Shown: piece after piece, positions 32,093-41,225 of the stretch
Layout: every line of letters begins with the position of its first letter
Position numbering within the stretch: the first letter of the stretch is position 1
DNA from: CAG-390 sp003523225
Lineage (GTDB): Bacteria; Bacillota; Clostridia; Oscillospirales; CAG-272
Length of the DNA: 64,000 nucleotides
Assembly (NCBI GenBank): GCA_902461815.1
Contig: CABPZE010000004.1
Location: forward strand, 1 to 64,000
Direction of reading: 5' to 3'
Position numbers and translations under genes: made by a program
Notes under the pieces: model-generated
Seen by the model: only the letters and a program-made list of their open reading frames with translations
Told to the model about the DNA's origin: nothing
Databases searched by the model: none

Positions 32093-34868
32093 ATCTTTTG
32101 CGTGTTTTTTTACCGTGCAGACAGCAAAGTCCGCCGAGAATTGCGCATATAATAAACGCTTCTCCAACCGATGAGCGGCAGCCGCTGCGGTTTTCTTCTG
32201 TTGGCTTTTCTGTTGTTATTTCCTGCTGCGGCGCGTCGGCGGTAAGCGTGACAAGCTCGCTTACAAGGTTGTAGCTTTTTCCGTTGACTGTGCATTCAAC
32301 CGAAAATATCGCCGAGGCGCTGCCGTATCCGGTGTGTACGAGCTTCCCTGTGGCGGGATCGAGCATTACTTCAAGGTCGCCTGTGCACTCAATTACTATC
32401 AGCTTTGCATCGGCGGTCACGTCGGAGGCGCTTCTGTCGTACTTCATTACGCTTACGACCGGCGCTTCGCCCGCATTCAGGTCATAACTTGATCTATCCG
32501 CGTAAACGCGCTTGGCAAGCTGAGAGGAATACTGTGAAAAGTTTGTGGTTATGCCGTAGGTTCCGGCGAGGAAATATGAAGTGAAATCCGTGATATTGTT
32601 TATCGTCCAGGGCCATACCGTGACTCCGCGGTATGAAAGCGCGCGTATTAGTTCGGGTTCAAGCGCGCCGCTATTGTAGCTTGGGTTGAGCGTGGTGCCG
32701 TGGCTTTGCACGTCGCTGAGGACAGAGAGCAGGGAGGTTTGCAGTGTTTCGGTCGGATATATGTTAGAGGTAAGGAAGCCCGCTGAAATTTCGGGCAGCT
32801 GCTCCTTCAGACGGTCTATCTGAACGGCGGAGAAGGAGATGACGACCATCCTGTCGCAATAATCATACTGCTTTATCAGTCTTACAAGCTCCGGGATCAG
32901 CTTTTCGTCAGTTGATTTGATCTCGACCAGCAGCTTTACATCCTTGTCACCAAAGGTGCGGAAATAATCCTCAAGTGTTGGTATCGGTTCGCCCTCGGTA
33001 AGGCTCTTGTTGCTTATGACCCGGTACTTTGAAAGCTGTTCCCGCGTCATTGAAGCAATTGCGCCCGAACCGTCGGTGGTGGCGTCGATAGTGGAGTTGT
33101 GCATGACCATAATGACACCGTCTTTTGAAAGATGAATGTCATTTTCGATCATGGTAGCTCCCGCCTCATATGCGCGAAGCGACCCGGCAATGGTGTTTTC
33201 GTGCGCAAGGGAAGGAACTCCGCGGTGTCCTATCACCTCCGGAGAGCGTATGAGAGTGGTTTCGTCAAAATACCCGGTATAGCATTTTTCAAGGCGAGCA
33301 CGGTCGGAGGTGATTATTCCGTTTGCTCCCGATACTATGGCGGATACAAGACCCGCGTCGGTGTTGTCTTCCGCCGCGACCCACACGGTCACGAATTGCC
33401 TTTGGAGATATTCCACGTTGCTTCGGGTTGCGGATCTTGCGGACAGCAGCAGCGCGCGCGCATCTGCGGCGTTACATTCCGCGCGCAGTGCCGAAAGGTC
33501 TGCGTCCGTTCCGACATTTCTGTCGGTGAAATCAAATATGCCGCGTATGTAGAACCACACCGACTTTGCGGTGGCGATTATTTCCTCTTTGTCGGAGATA
33601 ACAAAAGCGTCGCAAAGGCTGTTTTGTTTAAGATATCCGGCAAGTGAGTATGCCGCGGGTACACTGTCGGGACGGAATACCGGAATGACCTTGCCGTCAA
33701 GCTGTGCGATGGCATCACTGATCGGGCATATCTTCTTTCCGCCTGCATCGGTTATGTCAAGGTCGGAATTTATGTTAAGTATCGTGCAGGCTGGTGAATC
33801 AGTAATGATCCCCGTAAGGTCTTGCGCGTTATTTACTTCGGTAATGATTGCGGGCGGAAGAACAATATTGGAGTCGGGATCGCGCACATTGCAGATGCTT
33901 GCTGACAGCGAGACGTCATTGACTCTGCCGACGGTTACCTTTACGCTGTTCACCGTCATGCGGCATCCGTTTGCCTGAAAGCCGCATCCCCCGACCGGAT
34001 ACAGCGCGTCGCTTTTTGAAAGCTGTGCCTCGCCGTTGATGAGGTAATTGATCTCAGAGCCGGAGGCGTCGGCGCAGATAGTGTTGAATTCGGAGCTTTT
34101 GATCTTGGCGGGTCCCTTTTTCGTAACATTCCATTTGTCGGCGCTTGTGCGCTCGGCAATTTCGGTGCCGTTCTCAAGAGAGGCGTCATATCTTAAGCAG
34201 AGCTGAATGTAAGGATAGTTCTTTTGCGTCTGGACTCTCAGCATCAGTGAGCCCCATCGCTTGGCGTTTACGGGCTTATCAAGCTTTATTTCGGCTTCTA
34301 TCTTTATATCTCCGAATCCGTCAAGATATTCGGGAAGCAGTACGCGCGCGTAGGCGTCAGTCGCGGCAGAGGCGTCAAGCGTCAGAAAACCGTCCGTGCC
34401 AACGGAAACCTTTCCGCCGTTCTTCTGCTCAATGATCCTCAGCCCGTCGGTCGAGCCGGAAGAAAAATCATTGCTGTACAGAATATATTCGCTCTCTCCG
34501 GAGGCGCGGACGCACAGGCATACAGTTTTCTTTTTCCCGTCGGCTTCGGCTGTAAGATTGTAGACTCCGGCGGCTGGGGTTACTTTGCCGTTTTTGATCT
34601 CAATATCCGAGGATGACCAGCTGATCCCGGCGGCGGGAGTTGCCTTGCCGGAGGTGAATTCCACCGAGAACGTCTTGAGATCTACAGTGTCTCCTGCGTC
34701 GGCGCATATTGCCGGACAGGTGAAATAAACTGTATTGCCGCTGTTGGAGGTAGCTCCAACGACAGCGCCGGCATTAATCATGCAGAGGGAAGAGAACGCA
34801 AGCATCAGTACAAGAGCTGCCGCTGTAACGCGCAGATAACTCAGGAACTTACGGTTTTGAAAATTCAT
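32091..34868 (-). CDS. Secreted glycerophosphodiester phosphodiesterase, membrane-anchored
   Basis: A 925-residue exported protein: signal peptide (about 1-33), an Ig/concanavalin-like N-terminal part (about 45-330), a degenerate GDPD-like barrel segment (about 345-530), the catalytic GDPD domain (about 543-790, starting IGHRGVPSLAHENT with ENDIHLSKDGVIMVMHN) and a C-terminal hydrophobic segment followed by basic residues (about 902-925). It hydrolyses glycerophosphodiesters to glycerol-3-phosphate and alcohol, probably from lipid or teichoic-acid debris at the cell surface. ATG 34868 and a strong promoter 60 bases upstream. It is monocistronic. Confidence 0.9.
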   Translation of the reverse strand: MNFQNRKFLSYLRVTAAALVLMLAFSSLCMINAGAVVGATSNSGNTVYFTCPAICADAGDTVDLKTFSVEFTSGKATPAAGISWSSSDIEIKNGKVTPAAGVYNLTAEADGKKKTVCLCVRASGESEYILYSNDFSSGSTDGLRIIEQKNGGKVSVGTDGFLTLDASAATDAYARVLLPEYLDGFGDIKIEAEIKLDKPVNAKRWGSLMLRVQTQKNYPYIQLCLRYDASLENGTEIAERTSADKWNVTKKGPAKIKSSEFNTICADASGSEINYLINGEAQLSKSDALYPVGGCGFQANGCRMTVNSVKVTVGRVNDVSLSASICNVRDPDSNIVLPPAIITEVNNAQDLTGIITDSPACTILNINSDLDITDAGGKKICPISDAIAQLDGKVIPVFRPDSVPAAYSLAGYLKQNSLCDAFVISDKEEIIATAKSVWFYIRGIFDFTDRNVGTDADLSALRAECNAADARALLLSARSATRSNVEYLQRQFVTVWVAAEDNTDAGLVSAIVSGANGIITSDRARLEKCYTGYFDETTLIRSPEVIGHRGVPSLAHENTIAGSLRAYEAGATMIENDIHLSKDGVIMVMHNSTIDATTDGSGAIASMTREQLSKYRVISNKSLTEGEPIPTLEDYFRTFGDKDVKLLVEIKSTDEKLIPELVRLIKQYDYCDRMVVISFSAVQIDRLKEQLPEISAGFLTSNIYPTETLQTSLLSVLSDVQSHGTTLNPSYNSGALEPELIRALSYRGVTVWPWTINNITDFTSYFLAGTYGITTNFSQYSSQLAKRVYADRSSYDLNAGEAPVVSVMKYDRSASDVTADAKLIVIECTGDLEVMLDPATGKLVHTGYGSASAIFSVECTVNGKSYNLVSELVTLTADAPQQEITTEKPTEENRSGCRSSVGEAFIICAILGGLCCLHGKKTRKR

Positions 34869-34928
34869 GGTTCATGATGCCTTTCAGTCTGATATGCCGC
34901 GACTGCGGCTTTTTATTACATTATCTGA

Positions 34929-34957
34929 ATTATAGTATATCAGCCCTGCATTGTCAA
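34929..34957 (-). promoter_or_regulatory. Promoter of the glycerophosphodiesterase gene
   Basis: Minus strand TTGACA (34957-34952) and TATAAT (34934-34929), 17-base spacing. The divergent leader toward 35135 shows a weak TTGATT/TATCAT pair near 35015-35045 and no riboswitch that I recognise. Confidence 0.85.
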
Positions 34958-35134
34958 GATGTTATCTGCGAATGTAAAAAAATCATAAATACTTTTACTA
35001 AAAGGTGCTTTTGAGTTGATTTTTAAGAAAATCTGTGATATCATATATAAGTAAATACTGTCCGGTCTTTTGCAAGGTCGGCGGTAAAAATCCGGAAACC
35101 GTAAAAGGCAACCGCAGAAAGGCATATCTACCCT

Positions 35135-36523
35135 GTGAACTACGACGTAATTATTATCGGCGCAGGTCCCGGCGGAATCTTTTCCGCTTACGAGCTGGCG
35201 CGTTTGGCAAAAGCAAGCGGCAAAAACGTAAAGATCGCAATATTTGAGGCGGGCGCTCCGCTTTCCGAGCGGCATTGTCCTATCGACGGAGAAAGGGTCA
35301 AGTCCTGCGTCGGCTGCAAGCATTGCAGCATAATGAAGGGCTTCGGAGGCGCGGGCGCGTTTTCCGACGGTAAATACAATATCACGACTCAGTTCGGCGG
35401 AACACTTCACGAGCATATCGGCAAAAAGAATGCAGTTGAACTGATGCGCTACGTGGACGATATCAACACTACCCATGGCGGCGCGGGAACAAAGCTGTAC
35501 TCCACGGCTAATTCCGGTATAAAGACGCTTTGTATGCAGAACGGGCTTTATCTGCTTGACGCATCGGTAAGACACCTCGGCACGGACAAGAATTATGTGG
35601 TGCTTCAGAATCTTTACGATGAGCTTAAAGAACAGGTCTCCTTCCACTTTTACACCGAGGCGACATCGGTGGAAAAGACCGGAGAGGGCTACGTGGTCTC
35701 TACTGACCGCGGTAGCTACACCTGCCGCGTGTGTATAATTTCGGGCGGCAGAAGCGGCAGCAAATGGATGGAAAAGGTGTCGCGCGAGCTTGCTATCCCC
35801 ACAATGTCAAACCGTGTGGATATCGGCGTGCGCGTCGAGCTGCCGTATGAGATATTTGCGCATCTTACCGACGAGCTTTACGAAAGCAAGATAATATATC
35901 GCACCGAAAAATTTCAGGATCTGGTGCGCACCTTCTGCATGAACCCGCGCGGAGCTGTTGTAAACGAGAATACCAACGGTATCGTCACCGTAAACGGTCA
36001 CAGCTACGAAGACCCCGCGAAATATACACGCAACACTAACTTTGCGCTTTTGGTTGCAAAGCATTTTTCCGAGCCGTTCCGCGACAGCAACGGCTACGGC
36101 GAAAGCATTGCACGGCTTTCAAATATGCTGGGCGGCGGAGTTATGGTCCAGCGCTTCGGCGACCTTATGCGCGGTCAGCGTTCCACACATTCCCGCATAG
36201 AGGAGGGTTTTGTCACTCCTACGCTCAGCGCAACGCCCGGAGATCTGTCGCTTGTCATGCCCAAACGCATACTCGACGGCATCGTTGAGATGATATACGC
36301 GCTTGATAAGATAGCTCCCGGTACGGCAAACGACGACACGTTGCTTTACGGTGTTGAGGTCAAGTTCTATAATATGGAGGTTGCCACCGACGAGAACCTG
36401 GAGACGCTTCATCGCGGGCTTTTCGTTATCGGAGACTGCGGCGGAGTAACACATTCGCTCTCTCAGGCGTCGGCGAGCGGCGTTCATGTGGCAAGATACG
36501 TTGCGGAAAAATATTTTTCCTGA
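35135..36523 (+). CDS. NAD(P)/FAD-dependent oxidoreductase (FAD-dependent protein family)
   Basis: A 462-residue flavoprotein. The Rossmann dinucleotide motif is at the N-terminus (VIIIGAGPGGIFSAYEL), a Cys pair follows (SCVGCKHCSIMKGFGGAGAFSDGKYN, quoted in part), and an FAD-closing motif is near the end (GLFVIGDCGGVTHSLSQA). The layout matches the uncharacterised COG2509-type dehydrogenases. Substrate unknown. The start is GTG 35135; the nearest purine-rich stretch (GAAAGG) is rather far, so the start is uncertain by a few codons. It is monocistronic. Confidence 0.85.
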   Translation: MNYDVIIIGAGPGGIFSAYELARLAKASGKNVKIAIFEAGAPLSERHCPIDGERVKSCVGCKHCSIMKGFGGAGAFSDGKYNITTQFGGTLHEHIGKKNAVELMRYVDDINTTHGGAGTKLYSTANSGIKTLCMQNGLYLLDASVRHLGTDKNYVVLQNLYDELKEQVSFHFYTEATSVEKTGEGYVVSTDRGSYTCRVCIISGGRSGSKWMEKVSRELAIPTMSNRVDIGVRVELPYEIFAHLTDELYESKIIYRTEKFQDLVRTFCMNPRGAVVNENTNGIVTVNGHSYEDPAKYTRNTNFALLVAKHFSEPFRDSNGYGESIARLSNMLGGGVMVQRFGDLMRGQRSTHSRIEEGFVTPTLSATPGDLSLVMPKRILDGIVEMIYALDKIAPGTANDDTLLYGVEVKFYNMEVATDENLETLHRGLFVIGDCGGVTHSLSQASASGVHVARYVAEKYFS

Positions 36524-36615
36524 CAGCATTCCTCAGGTCGGATTGAATTTCAGCAAACAGTAAAAAATACAGTCGGACGTTTTGGCGTACCGGCAGGAAA
36601 GGATAGGTCATTTCA

Positions 36616-37011
36616 ATGAACAACGAACCCAACTTCAATAATCAGGGTGCCGGTCAGAATCCGACGCCTCAGTATGCTCCCGATCCCTTTGAGGATAAAC
36701 CTGTACCGGCTTCGCGCGGACTGTCTATCACCTCGCTGGTGCTTGGTATTCTGTCGGTCCTAGGATGCTGCTGCTGTACACCGCTCGGCGCCGCTCTCGG
36801 CGTTGTGGCAGTGGTGCTGGCGATAGTTTACTCCAAACGCGCCGGAAAGCTTGATGGTATGGCGCTTGCGGGTCTGATACTCGGTATCATCGGTATTGTT
36901 TTTTCTGTGATTGCTATCATTATTGTCGGATTGAACAGTGAATTATATATGGAATACTACGAGGATATACTCAATCAGGCAATTTCTCAGGGCGGGCTTA
37001 CTTTGCAGTAA
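36616..37011 (+). CDS. DUF4190-like small membrane protein
   Basis: A 131-residue protein with an Asn/Pro/Gln-rich cytosolic N-terminus (about 1-33) and two hydrophobic segments (about 37-72, holding a Cys4 run LGCCCCTPLG, and 80-106). This is the pattern of DUF4190 proteins, whose function is unknown. GAAAGGAT lies upstream of ATG 36616. It ends just before a perfect terminator shared with the convergent rnmV. Confidence 0.75.
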   Translation: MNNEPNFNNQGAGQNPTPQYAPDPFEDKPVPASRGLSITSLVLGILSVLGCCCCTPLGAALGVVAVVLAIVYSKRAGKLDGMALAGLILGIIGIVFSVIAIIIVGLNSELYMEYYEDILNQAISQGGLTLQ

Positions 37012-37028
37012 TTTCACACTTACAGGAT

Positions 37029-37060
37029 GCGGGCTGACACGCTTTTGCGTGTCAGCCCGC
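37029..37060. terminator. Bidirectional terminator
   Basis: A perfect 14-bp stem (37029-37042 with 37047-37060) around TTTT, between convergent genes. Confidence 0.8.
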
Positions 37061-37096
37061 AGATCTTTTGATCGGATATGCAGATGTGTTTGGAGT

Positions 37097-37702
37097 TTAT
37101 TTCTCGCCTCTGCCGACCAGTGACAGGTATTCGTCATAGCTCAGCATGATCTTTAAGGCGGCAAGCAGTGAATTGGCACTCATGCCGGACGGAAGTCCGG
37201 CTTTTTTTGATATTTCATCGCGCCGTGCGCTGCTGTTGCTGCCGCCGGAAAGTCCGTCAAGCAGAAAATCCGTCTTGGAAAGCGGATTTTCCGCCGCGCG
37301 TGTCAAAGCGTCAGCACTGCAAAACGGAGCGAAAAGCTCACGTAGCAAAGATGTTTCCATCCCTTCAACTCCCAGCACGCCCTCCGCCGACGGGGCGGAT
37401 TTTCTTTTTTCCTTGCCGCATATGCGCGGAATGTAGAGCTTTATCAAGCGGTCGGGTGGGATAAGCCCGGACAGGTGCGACCGTATCAGCTTTCCCGCAC
37501 CGTCGGGGTCGGTAAGCACTATCACGGGCGTTTTTTGAGCCAGCGCGCGTATCAGCGCCGCTTTTTCGCGGCTTTTGAAGATTCCGAAACCCTCGGTAGT
37601 GATGATCTGCGCTTCTATCACTGCGGCGAGCTTTTGGCGGTCGTATTTTCCCTCAACAATAACAGGGTAGGGGATCTTCAGTTTTTCATTTTCTTCATTC
37701 AT
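37097..37702 (-). CDS. rnmV: Ribonuclease M5 (5S rRNA maturation)
   Basis: A 201-residue Toprim-domain nuclease with VIVEGKYDRQKL (catalytic Glu) and VIVLTDPDGAGK (Asp-x-Asp) in the first 100 residues, followed by the family's C-terminal domain (DFLLDGLSGGSNSSARRDEI). It makes the final cut that matures 5S rRNA in low-GC Gram-positives. ATG 37702 overlaps the uppP stop (ATGA); the six-codon longer start lies inside uppP. It is the last gene of a two-gene unit. Confidence 0.93.
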   Translation of the reverse strand: MNEENEKLKIPYPVIVEGKYDRQKLAAVIEAQIITTEGFGIFKSREKAALIRALAQKTPVIVLTDPDGAGKLIRSHLSGLIPPDRLIKLYIPRICGKEKRKSAPSAEGVLGVEGMETSLLRELFAPFCSADALTRAAENPLSKTDFLLDGLSGGSNSSARRDEISKKAGLPSGMSANSLLAALKIMLSYDEYLSLVGRGEK

Positions 37703-38598
37703 TTTTTTAGTCCGAACCAAATGGCTACGGCAATGCCGAGCAAAATTCTGTATACTCCGAAGACGGAAAAGGTATGTCTGCGGACGAAATCAAGTAAAAA
37801 TCTGACTACTGCCAGCGAGACGGCGAAGGCGGTGACAAATGCCGTTGCAAGTGCGGCAAGCTCCGCGGCAGGGAGTACAGCTCCGCTTGCGGAAAGATAT
37901 CCGACAAATCCGACGCATTTGAGCAGACTTGCGCCGAGCATTGTGGGTATCGCCATAAAAAAGGAAAATTCAGCCGCCGCGGGGCGTGATATGCCGAGAC
38001 AGCATCCTCCAAGCACTGTGGAACCGGAGCGGGAAGTGCCCGGAATTATCGCCAGTGCCTGAAAGATGCCGATGACAAGCGCCTGGGGAAAGCTGATACT
38101 GTCGGTATCTGCCGTGACCGGTGTGTGACCGCGACGGGCACGCTCGATGAATATGAACAGCAAGCCGTAGACCATCAAAGCTGCAGATACCACCGCCGGG
38201 GTGTAGAGCAGGGCGTTGAGGTCTTTCCCGGTCAGACGCTCGAGTATACTGTCAGCCACAAGCCCGAACACAGCGGCGGGAATGCAGGACACCGCTATCT
38301 TTGCCCAAAGCAGCAGCGAACGGCGGGTGTCCTCCCGGCTTTTGGGGTGCTTTCCGAGTGAGAACGGGTAAAGACGGCCGAAAAAGAATACGACCACGGC
38401 AAGTATTGCGCCGAGCTGGATAACCACCTCGAACATTTCGCAGAATTCGGCGCGAAGCTCCGCCGGGAGCGATGTTCCGATCTCAAGCGCGGGAATTGCG
38501 TCAAGTATGATAAGATGCCCGGTGGAGCTGACGGGAAGCCATTCGGTTATACCCTCGACTATCCCGTAAAGTATTGCGCGCAGCATTTCAAAAAGCAT
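37699..38598 (-). CDS. uppP: Undecaprenyl-diphosphatase
   Basis: A 299-residue polytopic membrane enzyme of the BacA/UppP family with EGITEWLPVSSTGHL near the N-terminus and PGTSRSGST near residue 190, the two active-site motifs. It dephosphorylates undecaprenyl pyrophosphate to recycle the lipid carrier of cell-wall synthesis and can give bacitracin resistance. GGAGG precedes ATG 38598 by 6 bases. Co-translated with rnmV. Confidence 0.96.
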   Translation of the reverse strand: MLFEMLRAILYGIVEGITEWLPVSSTGHLIILDAIPALEIGTSLPAELRAEFCEMFEVVIQLGAILAVVVFFFGRLYPFSLGKHPKSREDTRRSLLLWAKIAVSCIPAAVFGLVADSILERLTGKDLNALLYTPAVVSAALMVYGLLFIFIERARRGHTPVTADTDSISFPQALVIGIFQALAIIPGTSRSGSTVLGGCCLGISRPAAAEFSFFMAIPTMLGASLLKCVGFVGYLSASGAVLPAAELAALATAFVTAFAVSLAVVRFLLDFVRRHTFSVFGVYRILLGIAVAIWFGLKK

Positions 38599-38672
38599 TT
38601 CAAGCCTCCGTTATGACGGTATGTGTTTTTCTTTCACATCCGCCCGGTGGCTTTTTTTACTTTGCTTTTTTG

Positions 38673-39941
38673 TTATCCCCCGGCTCGCAGTATATCTCCC
38701 GGATGCACCTCAAACGGCACGCGCAGGAAAAATGTCATCGAAGGGTGCGGAGTGGATACAATTGGGGCGCCGTCCTCACCGTAAAGCTCATCTGTATTGA
38801 ATGGCTGACCGGTTTTGCCCGGAGTCAGCAGCTCTGCTGTTTCTCCTGCGGAGAGCTTATTACGCTGAGTAAAGCGGTAAAGCCTGCCCCCCGGTGTGTC
38901 GGCGACAAGTCCCGCCGGAAGCTCCCCTGTCTCCTGCGCCAGAGCAAGGTAGGCTTTTTCGCGAATATATCCCTTCTCGCGGCAGAGCTTGGCGTCAGAG
39001 GCGGGACGGTCGAAATAAAACCCGGTGTCATATTCGCGGTGTGAGACCGAACACAGCTCGTCAAGCCAGCGCGGGTCAAAACGGTAGTCGTACGGCGCGG
39101 AGCAGTAAGCGTCAATTGCCATGCGGTAGGCGTTTGTCACGACCGCCGCGTAATAGGCGGATTTTACCCTGCCCTCGATCTTGAAGGAGGCGATCCCCGC
39201 TTTGATAAGCTCCGGAATATGCTCTATCATGCACATATCCTTTGAGGACATAATGAATGTCCCGGCGGGCGTTTCTTCGATCGGCATGCGTTCGTCCGGA
39301 CGCTTTTCCTCAACAAGAGTGTAATTCCAACGGCATGGCTGAGCGCATTTCCCGTGGTTGGCGTCACGGTCTGCCATGGCGTTTGAAAGCAGACATCTGC
39401 CGCTGTATGAAACGCACATCGAACCGTGAATAAAGCATTCAAGCTCCACGTCCGCAGGCAGTGCCGCGCGAATTTCCTTTATCTCGTCAAGCGTCAGCTC
39501 ACGTGCAAGCACAAGGCGTGAGACTCCCATTGAGGCGTATGCCAGCGCGGCGGCGGGGGAGGTGATGCTTGCCTGAGTTGAGACGTGTATGTGCGCTTCG
39601 GGTATTTCTTCCTTGAGCAGTCCGATTACTCCGAGGTCGGCGGCAATGAATGCGTCTGGGTGCGCGCCGCGTATGCTGCGCAGAAATCCGGTAAGCTCAG
39701 GGTATTCGCCGCCGTGAGGGAGCACGTTAACGGTTATATACAGTTTTTTTCCGAGCCGGTGAAGATCATCCGCCGCGCGGTATATTTCCTCAACCGTGAA
39801 GTTGCGGGAGGCGGAGCGCATTCCGAACGCTTCACCCGAAAGATATACTGCATCAGCGCCGAAACGTACTGCGGCGGTGAGCTTTTCGTAATCTCCCGCA
39901 GGGGAAAGCAGTTCGGGAGGTGTGATATTTTTATTGTTCAT
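38673..39941 (-). CDS. Peptidase U32 family protein (tRNA hydroxylation TrhP-like)
   Basis: A 422-residue U32 protein. ELLSPAGDYEKLTAAVRFGADAVYL and the signature region ELECFIHGSMCVSYSGRC-LSN with GKCAQPCRW supply the four clustered Cys that in TrhP/RlhA-type proteins bind an iron-sulfur cluster; ASFKIEGR follows. The family is linked to prephenate-dependent hydroxylation of tRNA U34 (TrhP/YrrO) or rRNA, or to collagenase-type labels in old databases. ATG 39941 is chosen over an upstream in-frame ATG because the added 20 residues are low-complexity. The ribosome site is weak. Confidence 0.88.
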   Translation of the reverse strand: MNNKNITPPELLSPAGDYEKLTAAVRFGADAVYLSGEAFGMRSASRNFTVEEIYRAADDLHRLGKKLYITVNVLPHGGEYPELTGFLRSIRGAHPDAFIAADLGVIGLLKEEIPEAHIHVSTQASITSPAAALAYASMGVSRLVLARELTLDEIKEIRAALPADVELECFIHGSMCVSYSGRCLLSNAMADRDANHGKCAQPCRWNYTLVEEKRPDERMPIEETPAGTFIMSSKDMCMIEHIPELIKAGIASFKIEGRVKSAYYAAVVTNAYRMAIDAYCSAPYDYRFDPRWLDELCSVSHREYDTGFYFDRPASDAKLCREKGYIREKAYLALAQETGELPAGLVADTPGGRLYRFTQRNKLSAGETAELLTPGKTGQPFNTDELYGEDGAPIVSTPHPSMTFFLRVPFEVHPGDILRAGG

Positions 39942-40058
39942 TTGTTTTTTCTTTCTGTTTTTGTGCGGAATGCTGTTTCCGCTTTTATGATATTTTATCA
40001 CAAATGTGCCGCCTGGTCAATGCCGGGAAGGTAAATTGAGCGATTCAGAATAATTATA

Positions 40059-40087
40059 TTGAAAAATCGGAGTTTGTATGATACAAT
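40059..40087 (+). promoter_or_regulatory. Promoter of the MBL-radical SAM unit
   Basis: TTGAAA (40059-40064) and TACAAT (40082-40087), 17-base spacing; the start codon is 100 bases further on. Confidence 0.75.
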
Positions 40088-40187
40088 ATTATATATTATG
40101 AATAAGTGAGCCGCCGGTTTGGCCCGTGATTTTGAACAGGTTTGGCTGCTCTGACGGCTCAATACGGGAAGAGAGGTTACACGGAAA

Positions 40188-41225
40188 ATGGACGGAACAA
40201 AGACCGCTAATGAGTTTGCGCGGAAGGATGGGATACTCAGGGTAAGATGTGTCGGACACGCTGTTGGCAGACATCCAAAATCTGATGCTTTTATTATCAC
40301 CCTTAACGACCGTGTGTGGCTTATTGACGGCGGTATGCGCGGAAATTATGATGCATATGAGCGACTGCTTGATCTGCGTGAAGCGTGGATAGGAAAAAAG
40401 AGTCGCGAAGTTGACGATGAGACCTGCAAGCTGCACATCACCTGTCTTATCTCCCATTTTCATGTTGACCATGTACAGGAGCTTGTTTCGCATATTCTGA
40501 AAAGCCCGTATATCGCGGTGGATGAGATAGTGTTTCCTCCGGAAACGGCACTTCGTCCCGAAGCATCAAGAAATGAGGATTATTACTACCGCAATGTAAT
40601 ACGCGAGACATTGGCGGAATATCAGCCGGACACCAAGGTAAGCGTACTCCGTTATGGCTTGAGTGGTGTGGTCCATACGGAATACGACGGGCTGACGCTT
40701 GATATACTGCCGCCTGACAGCGACTGGGGGACTGATGAAAAGCTCGATCTGCTGACTGAGATACACTTCGGCGGGAATGCAGGTGGACATTCGATTTCAA
40801 TCAAGAGCATCAATTCCAACAGTGTGTGGCATCTTTTCCGCTTTGGCGGCAAGAGGCTGCTTTTCACGGGCGACAGCAACAAAAACGATGCGGAACGCTC
40901 TGATGAATCAGTTGATCTTATGGCGGCTGAATATTCTGACATCCTCGGCGGACATATTGATGTGCTTAAGTGGCCGCATCACGGCTGTGTGCGCAACGCC
41001 GCGGCAGGCTTTATGCACTCAATGACTCCTGAGTACATAGTAATTACCACGGCGGAGCTTGAAACGGCATCGGCGGAGTATACGGAACGCTATCCCGATG
41101 ATGAGGCAAAGCTTATGCGGCTTGCAAGCGAGGATATTGTTTTTTATGTGACTGCTGACGGCAATCTTACCGTGAGGTGCTGTTCAGATGTGTTTGCCGA
41201 CTTTGAAAACGGAGAGGAAGCCTGA
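40188..41225 (+). CDS. Metallo-beta-lactamase-fold hydrolase (ComEC-like)
   Basis: A 345-residue cytosolic MBL-fold protein with ITLNDRVWLIDGG, the metal motif SHFHVDHV (about 92-99), LLFTGDSN and a final WPHHG. This set resembles the ComEC/Rec2-type and YycJ-like hydrolases rather than beta-lactamases. Substrate unknown. A long first-transcript leader (100 bases) precedes it. Its stop overlaps the radical SAM start (TGATG), so the two enzymes are coupled. Confidence 0.8.
   Translation: MDGTKTANEFARKDGILRVRCVGHAVGRHPKSDAFIITLNDRVWLIDGGMRGNYDAYERLLDLREAWIGKKSREVDDETCKLHITCLISHFHVDHVQELVSHILKSPYIAVDEIVFPPETALRPEASRNEDYYYRNVIRETLAEYQPDTKVSVLRYGLSGVVHTEYDGLTLDILPPDSDWGTDEKLDLLTEIHFGGNAGGHSISIKSINSNSVWHLFRFGGKRLLFTGDSNKNDAERSDESVDLMAAEYSDILGGHIDVLKWPHHGCVRNAAAGFMHSMTPEYIVITTAELETASAEYTERYPDDEAKLMRLASEDIVFYVTADGNLTVRCCSDVFADFENGEEA

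Noticed and set aside
35040..35134. Riboswitch in the leader of the FAD-dependent protein gene
   Set aside because: The leader has some pairing potential but no conserved core of a class I can recognise.
34940..35647. 235-codon minus-strand frame opposite the FAD-dependent protein
   Set aside because: Its C-terminal part runs through the promoter region and it mirrors a strong plus-strand gene.
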